Origin: Symsagittifera roscoffensis
Taxonomy: Eukaryota; Xenacoelomorpha; Acoela; Convolutidae
Assembly (NCBI RefSeq): GCF_963678635.1
Contig: NC_087068.1
Location: 17,861,872-17,925,871, forward strand
Direction: 5' to 3'
DNA: 64,000 nucleotides
The notes under the pieces are model-generated. The model worked only from the letters and a program-made list of their open reading frames with translations. It did no database searches and was not told where the DNA came from. Below are positions 55,101-64,000 of the stretch, piece by piece (within the stretch, counting starts at the first letter, position 1; each line of letters opens with the position of its first letter). A program made the position numbers and the translations under genes.

Positions 55101-58100
55101 TAACGATAATCTAAATGATTTGATGCCTTTATTTTTAAAGTATGCTAAGTTCAGCAAATTTTGCCGCATTTAACGAAATATATTTTGCTTCGAATTGTCG
55201 CATAACAGGTTATAAAAAATTGTAAGTCATTATTTTATATTTCATCGCAATTCAATCATATTTCATGTTTCATTTCCTATTTCCTTACAATTTAAAATTC
55301 GGTTAAAAACTATATCATATTAAAGCTCTTCGATTTTTTTGAAATGCACAGTTTTAAGAAATTTTGCCCATTGTAGAAAATTGAAATCAATTGATAATTT
55401 TTTGTTCAGCTGGAAAATCTAAATTTTAGGTTCTGTTTTTGAATTAAAAATTGTTGAATCGCTCTTTCGTTATGAGAAAGCAAAGTTGGCTACCTTTTAA
55501 TAATTAAAACTAAAGTTAAAAACAACACAAGTCAAATAGCAAAAAAATTGAAACTATAGGTGTATAATTTTTCGGACTATTCGTGCACAAAAAAAACGAA
55601 AAACGAAAACAATAAACATAGCCAACAGACAGTGGGAAAAAAGTCAATAATCGCAAGTAAACGAAAAAAATATTGGCTTGTTTTTTTGTAAAAATTGCAA
55701 TTTTTTATTTTCAAGAAACGTTTTGAGAAAACTAGATCAATATGTAAAATTTTTGTTGCGCTGGGAAATCTGATAATTAAATTCCGTTTTCGAAGTCGAT
55801 CACATTTTTTGTGACCTTAACACTTTTGCTGTTCATTAGTGGAATGTGCCTCCCTTTAAACAAAGGAAATGAACTGAACAAACTTCAGCCTGAACAAACT
55901 TGAAAAAACAAGAAAAACAAAACATCTCGACCTAAGTAGGAGTCTGAATTACGTTAATCGATTCTTAAAAAAAACATGACTTATCGGTTGGTAATAAATC
56001 ATCATTTTCAAACCAATTTCTGCTCTTAAGTGCAATTTTTTGTTCAAAAGTAGAAAAGAACAAAAAACGTTTTGGTGGAACTTTCCTGTTTAAAAATTCT
56101 ATAGTTTTTTCGACTTTTATTGAATTTTTAATTGGGAATACTTAGAGCTTTGATTTTACTCACAGGATAACAAGGTTGCCTTGCTGACCATGGCATTGAG
56201 TAATGTGTTCATGAACTCGGCCAGTCTGTAGCTCCTGCCTGGGTCCCCCACAACTGCCACTCCCTTCACAACCGTGCTGGGGTTGTAGCCGTAGGACACT
56301 TTGTTCACGTACTCAGTGTCATTCACAAAGTCCGCGTAAAATGCTATCTCACTGCACACAAAAGTGTCAGGGATAAATTGAAACTTGCGGTGGAAAACTG
56401 TTATCGCAACCCACAAAAACATGGTTAATGCTGCCAGTAAAACAAAAAATTAGAGGAACAAAAATAAGATAGAAAACATATTACGTTCGTTTTTTGATCA
56501 TAATTTATGATTGAAATAACTAAATACTTTGTTCCGGGCTACTTTTAAAAAGTTCAACGTTATCGCTGCTAGCCATAATGAGCATTAATTTGTCATGAAA
56601 TGTAATTGACCATTTTTTCCCGATCTTATTTTATTTAAAAAAAAAACTTCTTAATAACATCTTTTAGCTTTTAATTTTATATCTATCTATTTGTAGTATG
56701 TATATACTTGAAACATATTTCTTAAAAAGAAAGTTTAACCTTTTTTATTGAACCCAATTTATAATAATTATTCTATCTTGGAAGAACACTAGAAAGGCCA
56801 GTTAGCTGCCTATCGAGGGTGGTATGTTCAATGCCTATGCCAATTGAACTTACTGAATGCCTTTTGCCCTCTCCAAATTGACAGACTGTACTGAGTCATG
56901 GTAGAGTATGGACACCCTGTCTATTGTGATCATGTCATCTATGGGCCTCACTTGTAACTGCAGTCTGGGGTTGAATGTTCCGAACACTACCTCTTTTAAG
57001 TTGATGTGGGGTGCTTGAGGAAAGTGCAGATTGAACACTTCCCAATTAATCACTAAAAGTGTTAAGGAATACAGTTGATTTAGGATTTTATTCAATTTTC
57101 ATTTTGATATTAGTTTTCATTTAAATTTTTCTCTCAAGGTTTTGAACAAAATTGAATTTAATTTAAAAAATGAATATGGATAGATCCAATCACCAGCGGA
57201 TTCGACCCCCTGCCGACCCAAAGGTTCCCCACTTGGTATTATTTTGAGATAACCATTTTTGGGTGACAAATCTAAAATTTTTCTAAAGGCGTTTTTGGCA
57301 CCAATATAACTAATTTTGAGGGGGGAGCGCGCGCCGAAAAAACGCACTTTTCTCGTCAAACTTTTTCAAAAGTGCCTAAAAACGCTTCTTTTGGCGTGTT
57401 TTTTCAAAAATTTGGTCAAATTGGGGTCTTTATAGTGATTTAGGAGAGCTCGGAAAATCATTTTGGTCGACCTATAAAAAAAGCTCGACAAAATTTTCGA
57501 TTTTTTTTTGAAAATTCACCTCCCTTGAGAAAATCCTAGATTCGCCCCTGGATCCAATAATTTTTTTGCTACAATCTTATTGTTAATTTGAAAAGAGGAA
57601 AACTCCGACCACCTCCTGGCCTCGTGTTTCTTTTTGTACCGACCACGACATCGAATTTAAAAAACTATCTTCTGCATCCCTTATATTACCTTATGAAGCG
57701 TTTAGATCCGAGCATTTTAGTACCGAGCATATTTTGGCTCTTTCTCAGTAAATTGTCCGAATTCTTAGAGAAAAGTAAAAAGAATGGGGTATGTAAAATG
57801 CGAATATGGTTCTCATGTACTTTCGAGTGCCTCGTTTCCCTCGAATCGGATGTGTTTCTGCTTGATGATGCCAGTGAGTGGGTCCCTGAAGATGTCATCC
57901 ACCATCACTTCCCCGTTCGCATCCTTCGTCAGAGTCAACGAACTCTGCTCACCCTCACAGTCTGCAAAGACATACAGAGTGAAAGTATTCGGAATGGATA
58001 CCATTCGATTTTGGATGAATAAGTTTTCACAAAATTCTATGATTAAAAGCGCCACTTAACGACAAATAATTTTTAGAAAAAAAACCAGGTTTTAAAAAGT

Positions 58101-58489
58101 TGTTGGCCATGTAAATTTTCACAGCACCTAATGAGCTTGAACCATATTCTTCAAATGCGAAAATTATTTGTGTTTTGATAATGCTGGAAAGGCCCACAGG
58201 TTTCAACACGATTGATATAACTTCCGACAGACTCTAACAAGTGCTCAAATACGGGAGTGAAAATTTTTGAACCTTGTCAAAAACTTATAGGAGTTCACCT
58301 CGCACTGCTTAACTTGGTTAAAATCAAATACTAACTTGAAATAACTAGTTTAGTATCATCATCGTTGACTTTGCAGCTGCAGCCTTCGAAGAGAGGAAAC
58401 GGACCTTTGTATGAGTCAATATCACCCGTAGAATAACCACGACCAACCAAGTTGCCCAAAACTATCGACACAAAATGAATTTTCAACAT
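51867..58489 (-). CDS. Seven-exon gene for a predicted secreted, membrane-anchored glycoprotein (unknown family)
   Basis: Coding exons in order on the minus strand: 58489-58336, 57961-57821, 57052-56854, 56351-56164, 53376-53218, 52535-52424, 52164-51867. Every junction has AG before and GT after, and all six phases agree. The total is 1,251 bp, giving 416 residues and a stop, which strongly supports the model. The start ATG lies 10 bases after a GGTTATTAG acceptor. The product begins with a likely signal peptide (MLKIHFVSIVLGNLVG), then a CSC...C cluster, several N-glycosylation sites (NDT, NCT, NET, NGT) and about ten more cysteines. It ends with a hydrophobic tail (IVKLYLLFMLASVICY), which could be a GPI signal or a short anchor. 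The part around SGAYNLKSLTIDNCTY has a leucine-rich-repeat rhythm, and CSCKV...C could be a repeat cap. I do not recognise the family. Confidence 0.75.
52424..52535 (-). CDS. Seven-exon gene, exon 6
   Basis: 112 bp between GCATCTGTAG and CACAGAG|gtaaaa. Encodes EECNETEDLPMDDV and GAFGERCPQ. Not the longest open frame on this strand; chosen because phases match both neighbours. Confidence 0.65.
52780..53191 (+). repeat. MITE-like repeat, copy 3
   Basis: Runs from a GGGGGGGAGGGCGGATTTTT start to CTAAATCCGCCCCTG. Contains GGTCGACC, GAGCTCTCCCAAA, GCGCGCTCCCCCC and TTGGCGCCAA, the inner landmarks of the family. Lies in intron 5 of the seven-exon gene. Confidence 0.75.
52868..52953 (+). repeat. 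Perfect 43-bp tandem duplication inside the repeat
   Basis: Bases 52868-52910 are repeated exactly at 52911-52953 (unit contains CTTTCTGCGCCGCAGACAAA). A recent local duplication. Confidence 0.9.
53218..53376 (-). CDS. Seven-exon gene, exon 5
   Basis: 159 bp between CTATTTCAG and TTCAAAG|gtttga. Encodes RLSNLVLLGPEMDIS and SGAYNLKSLTIDNCTY, the leucine-rich part. The intron before it is 2.8 kb and full of transposon debris; a MITE-like repeat ends 27 bp after the donor. Confidence 0.7.
53563..53601 (-). repeat. Dispersed repeat piece (GTCAGTTGGCTATGTT family)
   Basis: On the minus strand it reads GCGTTCATTACTCTTTTCCA then ACTGTCAGTTGGCTATGTT, closely matching 19002-19045 (plus) and 55622-55660 (minus). 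Confidence 0.7.
54135..54584 (-). pseudogene. C-terminal fragment of a non-LTR retrotransposon protein
   Basis: 149 open codons. The pattern TRRSSAKLLLEPLCKRKIER, then SIRYRACKLYNKLNSLGLLP, is that of the last part of many non-LTR reverse-transcriptase proteins (a basic segment, then S-x-R-x-x-x-x-K/L-x-N-x-L-P). No RT core lies upstream, so it is a 5'-truncated fragment in intron 4 of the seven-exon gene. Confidence 0.45.
55612..55815 (-). repeat. Dispersed repeat of ~200-250 bp, full copy
   Basis: On the minus strand it starts GTGATCGACTTCG, passes AGATTTCCCAGCGC and ends with the ACTGTCTGTTGGCTATG core, in the same order as 23519-23765 (plus). A further end piece is at 54748-54830. Confidence 0.65.
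56164..56351 (-). CDS. Seven-exon gene, exon 4
   Basis: 188 bp between TTGTGTGCAG and TATCCT|gtgagt. An upstream AG (GGCAG at 56431) would give the wrong phase, so I chose the one that keeps frame with exon 3. Encodes EIAFYADFVNDTEYV. Confidence 0.7.
56854..57052 (-). CDS. Seven-exon gene, exon 3
   Basis: 199 bp between CACTTTTAG and ATTCA|gtaagt. Encodes NWEVFNLHFPQ and RPIDDMITIDRV; phase 1 in, 2 out. Confidence 0.75.
57176..57550 (-). repeat. MITE-like repeat, copy 4 (reverse)
   Basis: Contains GGGGGGAGCGCGCGCC, GAGAGCTCGG and GGTCGACC, and ends CTAGATTCGCCCCTG. Same family as 52780-53191, opposite orientation. Lies in intron 2 of the seven-exon gene. Confidence 0.7.
57821..57961 (-). 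CDS. Seven-exon gene, exon 2
   Basis: 141 bp between TTTGCAG and CGAAA|gtacat. Encodes CEGEQSSLTLTKDANGEV and the following charged segment; phases 1 in and 1 out. Confidence 0.75.
58336..58489 (-). CDS. Seven-exon gene, exon 1 (signal peptide)
   Basis: Starts MLKIHFVSIVLG, ends at donor TTTCAA|gttagt with one base left over. Carries the CSC pair. Confidence 0.7.
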
Positions 58490-58914
58490 AACTTCTATGC
58501 TAATAACCGAAGGTATATCAATTTATCTTGAGGCTCTTCAACTAAAGTTAATAGAACCTCAAAGAACCTATAAAAAGAAAAAAGACAATTCAAAAAGTTT
58601 TGTACACAAAAAACGACAGATCTACTTTTGTTCTAGGTAAAACTTGTGTGTCTATTGTTTGCTTGTTGTTTGAAAGCCTCAAGTTAAATCAAACCAAATA
58701 CATTTTTAAATTATGAAATTTTTAAATGTATTAAGTAAAAAGTTCTTTGTTGCAAGTTTTTTCAGTATAAAATCACAATTGTATGCAAGTTAAATGACTC
58801 CAAAAACATTCTCTTTAGAAGTCAAAGGTCGAGTAAAAGTTGGAATTATGAAGTGAGAAAAGTTTTTAAAAAATTCTCGTCTGTCAGTTTGTCAAAGATG
58901 TCATTTAAAGTGGT

Positions 58915-59105
58915 GTGGATTTAGGGGGTCGGCGGGGGTTACGCTCCTTTCTCAGTGATTCGACTCCCTCACCAATCAAACTCCCTAAAGTTATTCGACC
59001 CCTTTGGTTATTTTTTACCAACCATTTTAGGCTAACTATTTGACAACCATTTTAGGCTGACAACCCTAAAATTTTTCTAAAGGCGCTTACTGCACCAATA
59101 TATGC
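58915..59105 (-). repeat. MITE-like repeat, copy 5 (partial, reverse)
   Basis: Starts GTGGATTTAGGGGG, has TTTTTCTAAAGGCGC and CAGCGCGCC, then loses similarity. Contains a small internal duplication of ACCATTTTAGGCT. Confidence 0.6.
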
Positions 59106-59259
59106 TAACTTTGAAGGACAGCGCGCCTCATACATTTTTCTGAACAAACAAATAGTTCAGCAAATTGTCGTCAAAATTTCTGTTGAACACATTTTAAGTT
59201 TCGGTACTGTTGTACTTCGGCACTGTTAAACGCCCCCATATATTTTCCCCACATCCAAG

Positions 59260-59276
59260 CCCCCCCCCCCCCCCCC
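59260..59276 (+). repeat. Homopolymer run of 17 C
   Basis: Seventeen C between two copies of ACATCCAAGGC-like sequence. Length may be uncertain in the assembly. Confidence 0.9.
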
Positions 59277-59984
59277 ACATCCAAGGCCCCCACTTGCAAA
59301 TTTTTATAAATAATTGTTTTGTTCACATTGTCAGGTTAATACAAAATAGGCATGGAGACTACTTTGGTCATGAAAAACATATTTGATCTTCATCATTAGG
59401 ATGATTCTTGTGTGAGGTGGGGGTGGAGATGAGGAAAAAATACCAGATTATCACCAAGAATTATTTGACGCTCAGATTAGTGTGCTTTTCCCCGCAAAAT
59501 CAGTCTCAAAAAATTAGTCACAGTCACTTCTTTTGAGCTGCAAAAAATATTCCAAAATATCACTTTATATTTTGGTTCAGCGCGCATACGCGCGATAAAA
59601 CGAGTATTTTTTTTTCAGAACGACTCTATCGTTTTAAGATGGATTTTATCGATTTTTGTCGGCCAATGAAAAATTTAGTGTTTTCAGTTTCCCAATGCTT
59701 TGTTAGAGCATTCATTAAACAGCCGATAACGACATCAAAGCTTGACTACTTTCCACAACAACCAAAAAACATGGAAATCCGTGCAAAATTTATCTTTTTT
59801 CCACCTTTCAATGCTAAAATCAAATCAATTTTAAATAGACGAACCTCTTCCAAAATTTTTAATTCGTGTGTTTTTTAGTCGCGTAGACTTTTTAAAAATA
59901 ATCTGTAGATTTTTATGAAAAAATGTACTTTTTTAATCGTTGAACGAATAAAACTTGAGTTACTTTCAAAATGCAAAACCTTGA

Positions 59985-60060
59985 GTGTTCACAGTTTAGT
60001 GGTAAAGCGTCGGCGTCAGGCTCATAAGGTTTCAGATTGGAGACTCCGACTGATTGTTTC
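59985..60060 (+). repeat. tRNA-Met-like segment (tRNA relic or SINE head)
   Basis: AGTTTAGTGGTAAAGCGTC resembles a D arm with A box, followed by CTCATAA, the anticodon loop of tRNA-Met, and GATTGGAGACTCC in place of a B box. The B box is off consensus and the acceptor stem does not close, so a working tRNA is unlikely. Confidence 0.35.
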
Positions 60061-62070
60061 ATTTTCAATTTTTTCTGTTTGTATGGTAATCATCTCAAAA
60101 TAGGTCAATTTTTTTCACGTTTTTTTTCAAACAATCAAAAATGTTTTTGAACGTTTCTTCTGGGTTTCTAACCATTGTATGTATGGCGATAAATCTTGTA
60201 TGGCGATGTCAATCTCTGTTGGTTTAGTGTCGAGAACGGTTATTAAAGTTAACTTGAGTGTGAGTTTATGCAGCTTTGCCAGCTTTTTTATTTAAAACTG
60301 TGTGCATATTTTGGCATTTCTTCATTTCTTATTGTTTTTTGAATCGGTTATTTAGCTTTTTGAATTTCTGCACCAAACTTGTTCGCTTTTTAAACTAATT
60401 TGTGGAGTATTTTCATTACTTTTTTTGTCATGACTCTAACCACACCGAATTTTTTCAAATAGAATATCTTATTTTCAATATGCTGCTTCGTAATTCAATT
60501 TATAAGCTTTTCAAAAATTTTTCAATACTGTACAGGTACATTGAACAAAAAAAATACAAAATCATGAAAAAAAGGTTGATAATTTGACAACCTTAAGCTT
60601 GTTCTACTTCACTTAAGAGTTGTTTCTAATCTCAACATTGTTCGATGCAATTGTCAGAAAAAAGTTGTTTTCTAAAGCAAAATAGGGCAATTGACTTTCA
60701 GAAAGAAAGACACATATCAGTTGATTTGCAAGATTTTGAATATGAAAAAGCTTCTGATTGAATTTTCATACATTTTTTTTACTCTTTCTCATACATTTTT
60801 CTATTTTTGCGACTTGGCTTTTTTACTTCAAGCAGCAACCAGATAAGTTCGGAGGTTTATAGAATAAAATCGAATTTCTGAAGTTTAGATAAGATCATTT
60901 TTTTTCCACTTCTTTTTTCTATTTTGTTCGTTGATGATAGTAATCATTCACTAGCAATAATTTTTGAGATGTTCATTTTGAAAATTTGCAAATTTTGGTT
61001 TCTAACTTCTCAATGTTTTTTCCGTCAGTTTGGGCTGAAAATTCAAATTTCTATATTTTGTAACTCTATCAAACTGAAAAATTGTCGTTCGAGTTACGAC
61101 TAAAAAGGTTTTTTATTTGTTTATATATGACACGTTCCGATAATGATTTGTTGTACCTGATTTTATGTAGAAAACGAAGAAAAAAACTGAAAAAAGACCC
61201 GAAGACAGCGTAGCGTTCCTTCCCATGTTTTTAATGGTCGGAGCAGTTATTATCCGTTTTTAAGTGTTTCTTCAACTCTTTGCTAAATTTGTGCCGGTAT
61301 GGCGAGAAAAAACAGACCAATTTTTCTCGACATTTTAAAAAACCAGATTTAAAGCAGATTTGGTATAGAAAGTTTATGATACGATGGCATAAGGAATTTT
61401 CGCGATTAGACACTACGCCAATGCAGCTTCCCACTCCAATTTGATTGATCGCATAACTTGTATGAACTAAAAGGCCTGTTTAATTGTTTTCATCAAACTT
61501 AATTTAGCAGTGTTCCAATGAGTTTAAAATTATTGCTTGAATTTCTAACACAAAGTTGAAACAAATGAAATATAAATCTTCAAAGCATTCAGCTTGAACT
61601 TCATTTTGCTTAGCTGGAATTTGTTCTTAAGCTGACATTTTAATCAGCATGAACTGAAGTTTTTTGCCGATTGCACTCTTAGAAATGTGAACAAAAAGCA
61701 ATTTCTTTAGCGCTGCATTTCACGTCGTTCAAGCCCCCTTTGAACACCTGGGCAGGATTCTTTTCCTACTTTTTTGTCCGGTTGGTTTGGAGCCCACATA
61801 TCCTTAACATACGTTTTCCGTTGTACACACTCTGCCATTTTTCTCTACCAATCACCCCGTCGTCACTTCTAGTACTTTGTACTTATAGTTTTTTCTTTCC
61901 AAGTATTTGAACACTCGCTGAGCTTCTTTGTAATTTTTTTACTCAAAAATCTCCGATTTTTTGAAATTAAACAAAATAATTACCACTTTTTTCTAATCTT
62001 GTCCCCTGCCGTTTTTTGGTCAACATCTGAGCCATGATATGTTATTACACTCCCTCCCTACCGTGTGGGG

Positions 62071-62461
62071 CACGGGCGAGCGGATCTAGGATTTTCTCGA
62101 GGGGGTGGCGGATTTTCAAAAGTTTTCGAAAATTTTGTCGACCGTTTTTTTTTAGGTCGACCGAACTGATTGATTTTCCGAGCTCTCCCAAATCACTAAA
62201 AAGACTCTGTTTTGGTCAAATTTTCTTTGGGCGTTTTTAGGCCCTTTTTAGGCACTTTTTAGAAAATTTTGACCAAAATATTGCTTTGTTTTGGTGCGCG
62301 CTCCCCTTTAGTCAGTATATAATATGGCGCCAAAAGCAACTTCAGAAATTTTTGATTTGGTCGGCTTAAAATGGATGTCATAAAAACAACACCAAAGGGG
62401 GTCTAATCTTTGAGGGAGGTGGAGGGGAGGTGTGCGTCTACCCCTCTCTAAATCCGCCCTG
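62071..62461 (+). repeat. MITE-like repeat, copy 6
   Basis: From GGGCGAGCGGATCTAGGATT to CTCTAAATCCGCCCTG. Has GGTCGACCG, GAGCTCTCCCAAATCAC, GCGCGCTCCCC and ATGGCGCCA in family order. Confidence 0.75.
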
Positions 62462-62939
62462 AAGATATCAAAGATTCTTCAAGAAAATTCAAAGATTTTT
62501 GAAGAAGAACACAAAAATTCGGGGTCAAATGGGGCGATTTTGGGGTTGGCGATTATTTGGATGGGTGATTTTCTGGTTGGCGAGTGGGTGAAATCCCCGA
62601 GGGAGGGGAGGGGAGGTGAGCGTCCACACCTGAAGATATCAAAGAATCTTCATGAAAATTCAAGGCGAAGGAGAATGGAAAATTTTTCCAAGAATTTACA
62701 GGACGGTTTTCGAAACATTTTCGGCTCATTTATAGCAATTTTAGTCTCAGTAGTCCACACAAGCTTAGTCTGGCATATTTTAATTTACAATTAGTGAGAT
62801 AATATATTGTTCAGAGTACCTATTTCATTAGACAATTTTTTCGCTGCATTTGTGAAATAAGGGTCTTTAAACGTCTTTTTTGAAGAATTTGCTCAGGTTA
62901 CACAGCTTTCTGAACAAATTCTGAAAAAAATAAATCGAC
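62462..62939 (+). other. Spacer between two MITE-like copies
   Basis: About 480 bp. GAAGATATCAAAGATTCTTC near 62461 recurs with small changes near 62633, and AGGGGAGGTG near 62423 recurs near 62606, a local duplication of about 175 bp spacing. No gene. Confidence 0.5.
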
Positions 62940-63245
62940 TCAGTAGCGGATTTAGGGAAAGGGGCGGAGGCGTACGCCCCCCCCCCCCCTCAGGGATTTG
63001 ACCCTCTGCCGACCCAAAGGGTCCCCTCTAAGTAAAATTTTGAGATATCCATTTTTGGCTGACTCAGGGGGTAACGCGCGCCGAAAAAATGTAATTTTTT
63101 GTTAGGTTTTTCAAAAAAGGCCTAAAAAGGCCTTTTTCGGCCTGTCTTTTCAAAATTTTGCATGCAGCGCAGAACATTTAGTGAATATAGCGTCGTTATA
63201 GTGGTTTGGGAGAGCTCAGAAAATAAATTTGGTCGACCTAAAAAA
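62940..63245 (-). repeat. MITE-like repeat, copy 7 (reverse)
   Basis: Starts AGCGGATTTAGGG, includes a 13-C run (62977-62989), GTAACGCGCGCC, GGGAGAGCTC and GGTCGACC. Its far end runs into a short duplicated stretch (ACGGAAACGTCAGCTAA twice, about 63246-63293). Confidence 0.7.
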
Positions 63246-63260
63246 ACGGAAACGTCAGCT

Positions 63261-64000
63261 AACTTTGGATACAACGGAAACGTCAGCTAATAGCTCATTT
63301 TAGGTGATCGAAGTGGATGTCACAACAACAGAACAGTAGACCCACAAAACCCACAAGGAGGTTAGCGTCATGGAACCGCCACAACTAGTGAGTCATCTAT
63401 CGAGAAAAGACAGCTTCTGGTCAAAAGTGAAGAATCTAGTCAAAAGTGTTTGACCCGATTCTTCTAGCTGAACTCATCTCCGAAGATGTATGAATGGACA
63501 AGCTCAGAATGGTGGTGGGGAGAGGCAACTTTGAGGATTTTGAGCTAACGGGACCATACACAAACCCTCGTCAGGATTCGTCTACCGGTTCCAGTGCAGC
63601 TACGCTTAGCAGTCATGAATAGGATCCACAGAAGACAACCAGGGCACGAAGTAAGGCTGGGAAGGTCGCGATACTCCGACATGCACAAGGACATAAGGAA
63701 CAAGCTGAGATTTGTTGTAGCTGCAATCGATATGGTAAAAAAATTCTTCATCACAAAAACGCATCAAAACTTCTGAGACTGGTCAAGAATTACAATTACA
63801 TTACGAGGGTCTGTTGGAAACCCATAAGGGGACGAACATATTTTTTCTCGTAGCGATCAACCGTTTTTTTTTTCAAGTTTTTGTCGGTAAGGTCACTAGT
63901 TCAACTAATGGAAAAGCAGGGTTCCATTAGTTCAAGGGTTCAAAGGGAAAACTCTAAAAATATCAATTCTGTCGAATCAAAATTCTGCCCGGTCACCACA
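63261..64000 (+). other. Terminal region, nothing identified
   Basis: About 740 bp. A short basic open frame at 63594-63776 and its surroundings match no family I know. It looks less AT-rich than the neighbouring DNA and may be part of a mobile element running out of the window. Confidence 0.4.

Larger units (their letters stand above)
58490..62070 (+). other. Gene-poor AT-rich region
   Basis: About 3.6 kb with only short open frames and no recognisable protein. It holds a MITE-like copy (58915-59105), a 17-C run (59260-59276) and a tRNA-like segment (about 59985-60060). A possible non-LTR relic on the minus strand at 61231-61434 is too weak to call. Confidence 0.55.

Noticed and set aside
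59639-59878. Short plus-strand frame MDFIDFCRPMK.
   Set aside because: Isolated, AT-rich, no homology pattern and no neighbouring exon.
61231-61434. Minus-strand frame ending FSKELKKHLKTD as a non-LTR C-terminus.
   Set aside because: The resemblance is confined to a few basic residues, too weak to annotate.
63594-63776. Basic frame MNRIHRRQPGHEVRLG as a gene.
   Set aside because: No start context, no splice sites, no family; upstream frame closes at once.
1-64000. CRISPR arrays, operons, ribosome-binding sites, rRNA.
   Set aside because: None seen; spliced genes and retroelements show animal nuclear DNA.

Overview
This is a piece of nuclear DNA from a multicellular animal, probably an aquatic invertebrate; I cannot name the species. 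Evidence: spliced genes with short GT-AG introns, a ubiquitin C-terminal hydrolase of animal UCHL3 type, small C2H2 zinc-finger genes, Ty3/gypsy retrotransposons, and an R2-type non-LTR element with a 2A-like peptide. Intergenic DNA is AT-rich and full of repeat debris. Ten genes with a visible start (UCH, six two-exon zinc-finger genes, two single-exon zinc-finger genes, and a seven-exon minus-strand gene) have a 3' splice acceptor 2 to 18 bases before the ATG. That suggests spliced-leader trans-splicing, or else a consistent 5'UTR intron.

Layout. 1-15.4 kb: the 3' part of a decayed, very large Ty3/gypsy-like element. It holds protease-like, RT, RNase H and integrase regions, then a TARG1/OARD1-like macrodomain at the pol C-terminus. 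A second coding region (6369-15314) follows, open in one frame for about 2,980 codons except for stops, with a complete SGNH (GDSL) hydrolase domain and a second SGNH-like region. 15.4-17.2 kb: non-coding, with palindromes, an 18-G run and a stray 67-bp copy of part of the UCH gene. 17.2-17.9 kb: intact UCHL3-like gene.

18.4-51.1 kb: a tandem array of eight small zinc-finger genes (A to H) plus one dead exon. A to F share a two-exon plan: exon 1 is an unrecognised domain of about 55 residues plus a KRK-like basic patch, exon 2 has two C2H2 fingers and a conserved tail. G and H are single-exon relatives. Gene A has a 14-kb intron carrying an intact R2-like element (minus strand, 19778-23098) and an intact young Ty3/gypsy element (24984-31139, identical 204-bp LTRs, 4-bp target duplication). 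Between C and D, a decayed relative of that element (36215-42674, 205-bp LTRs, 5-bp target duplication) sits inside an older MITE-like repeat.

51.9-58.5 kb (minus): a seven-exon gene for a predicted 416-residue secreted, probably surface-anchored glycoprotein; all exon phases agree. 58.5-64 kb: no convincing gene, only repeat copies (ends near CAGGGGCGGATTTAGG), a tRNA-Met-like sequence and simple repeats.

Most notable: the giant retroelement with macrodomain and SGNH domains, the zinc-finger array with retroelements in its introns, and Gag start codons formed across the LTR/primer-binding-site junction.
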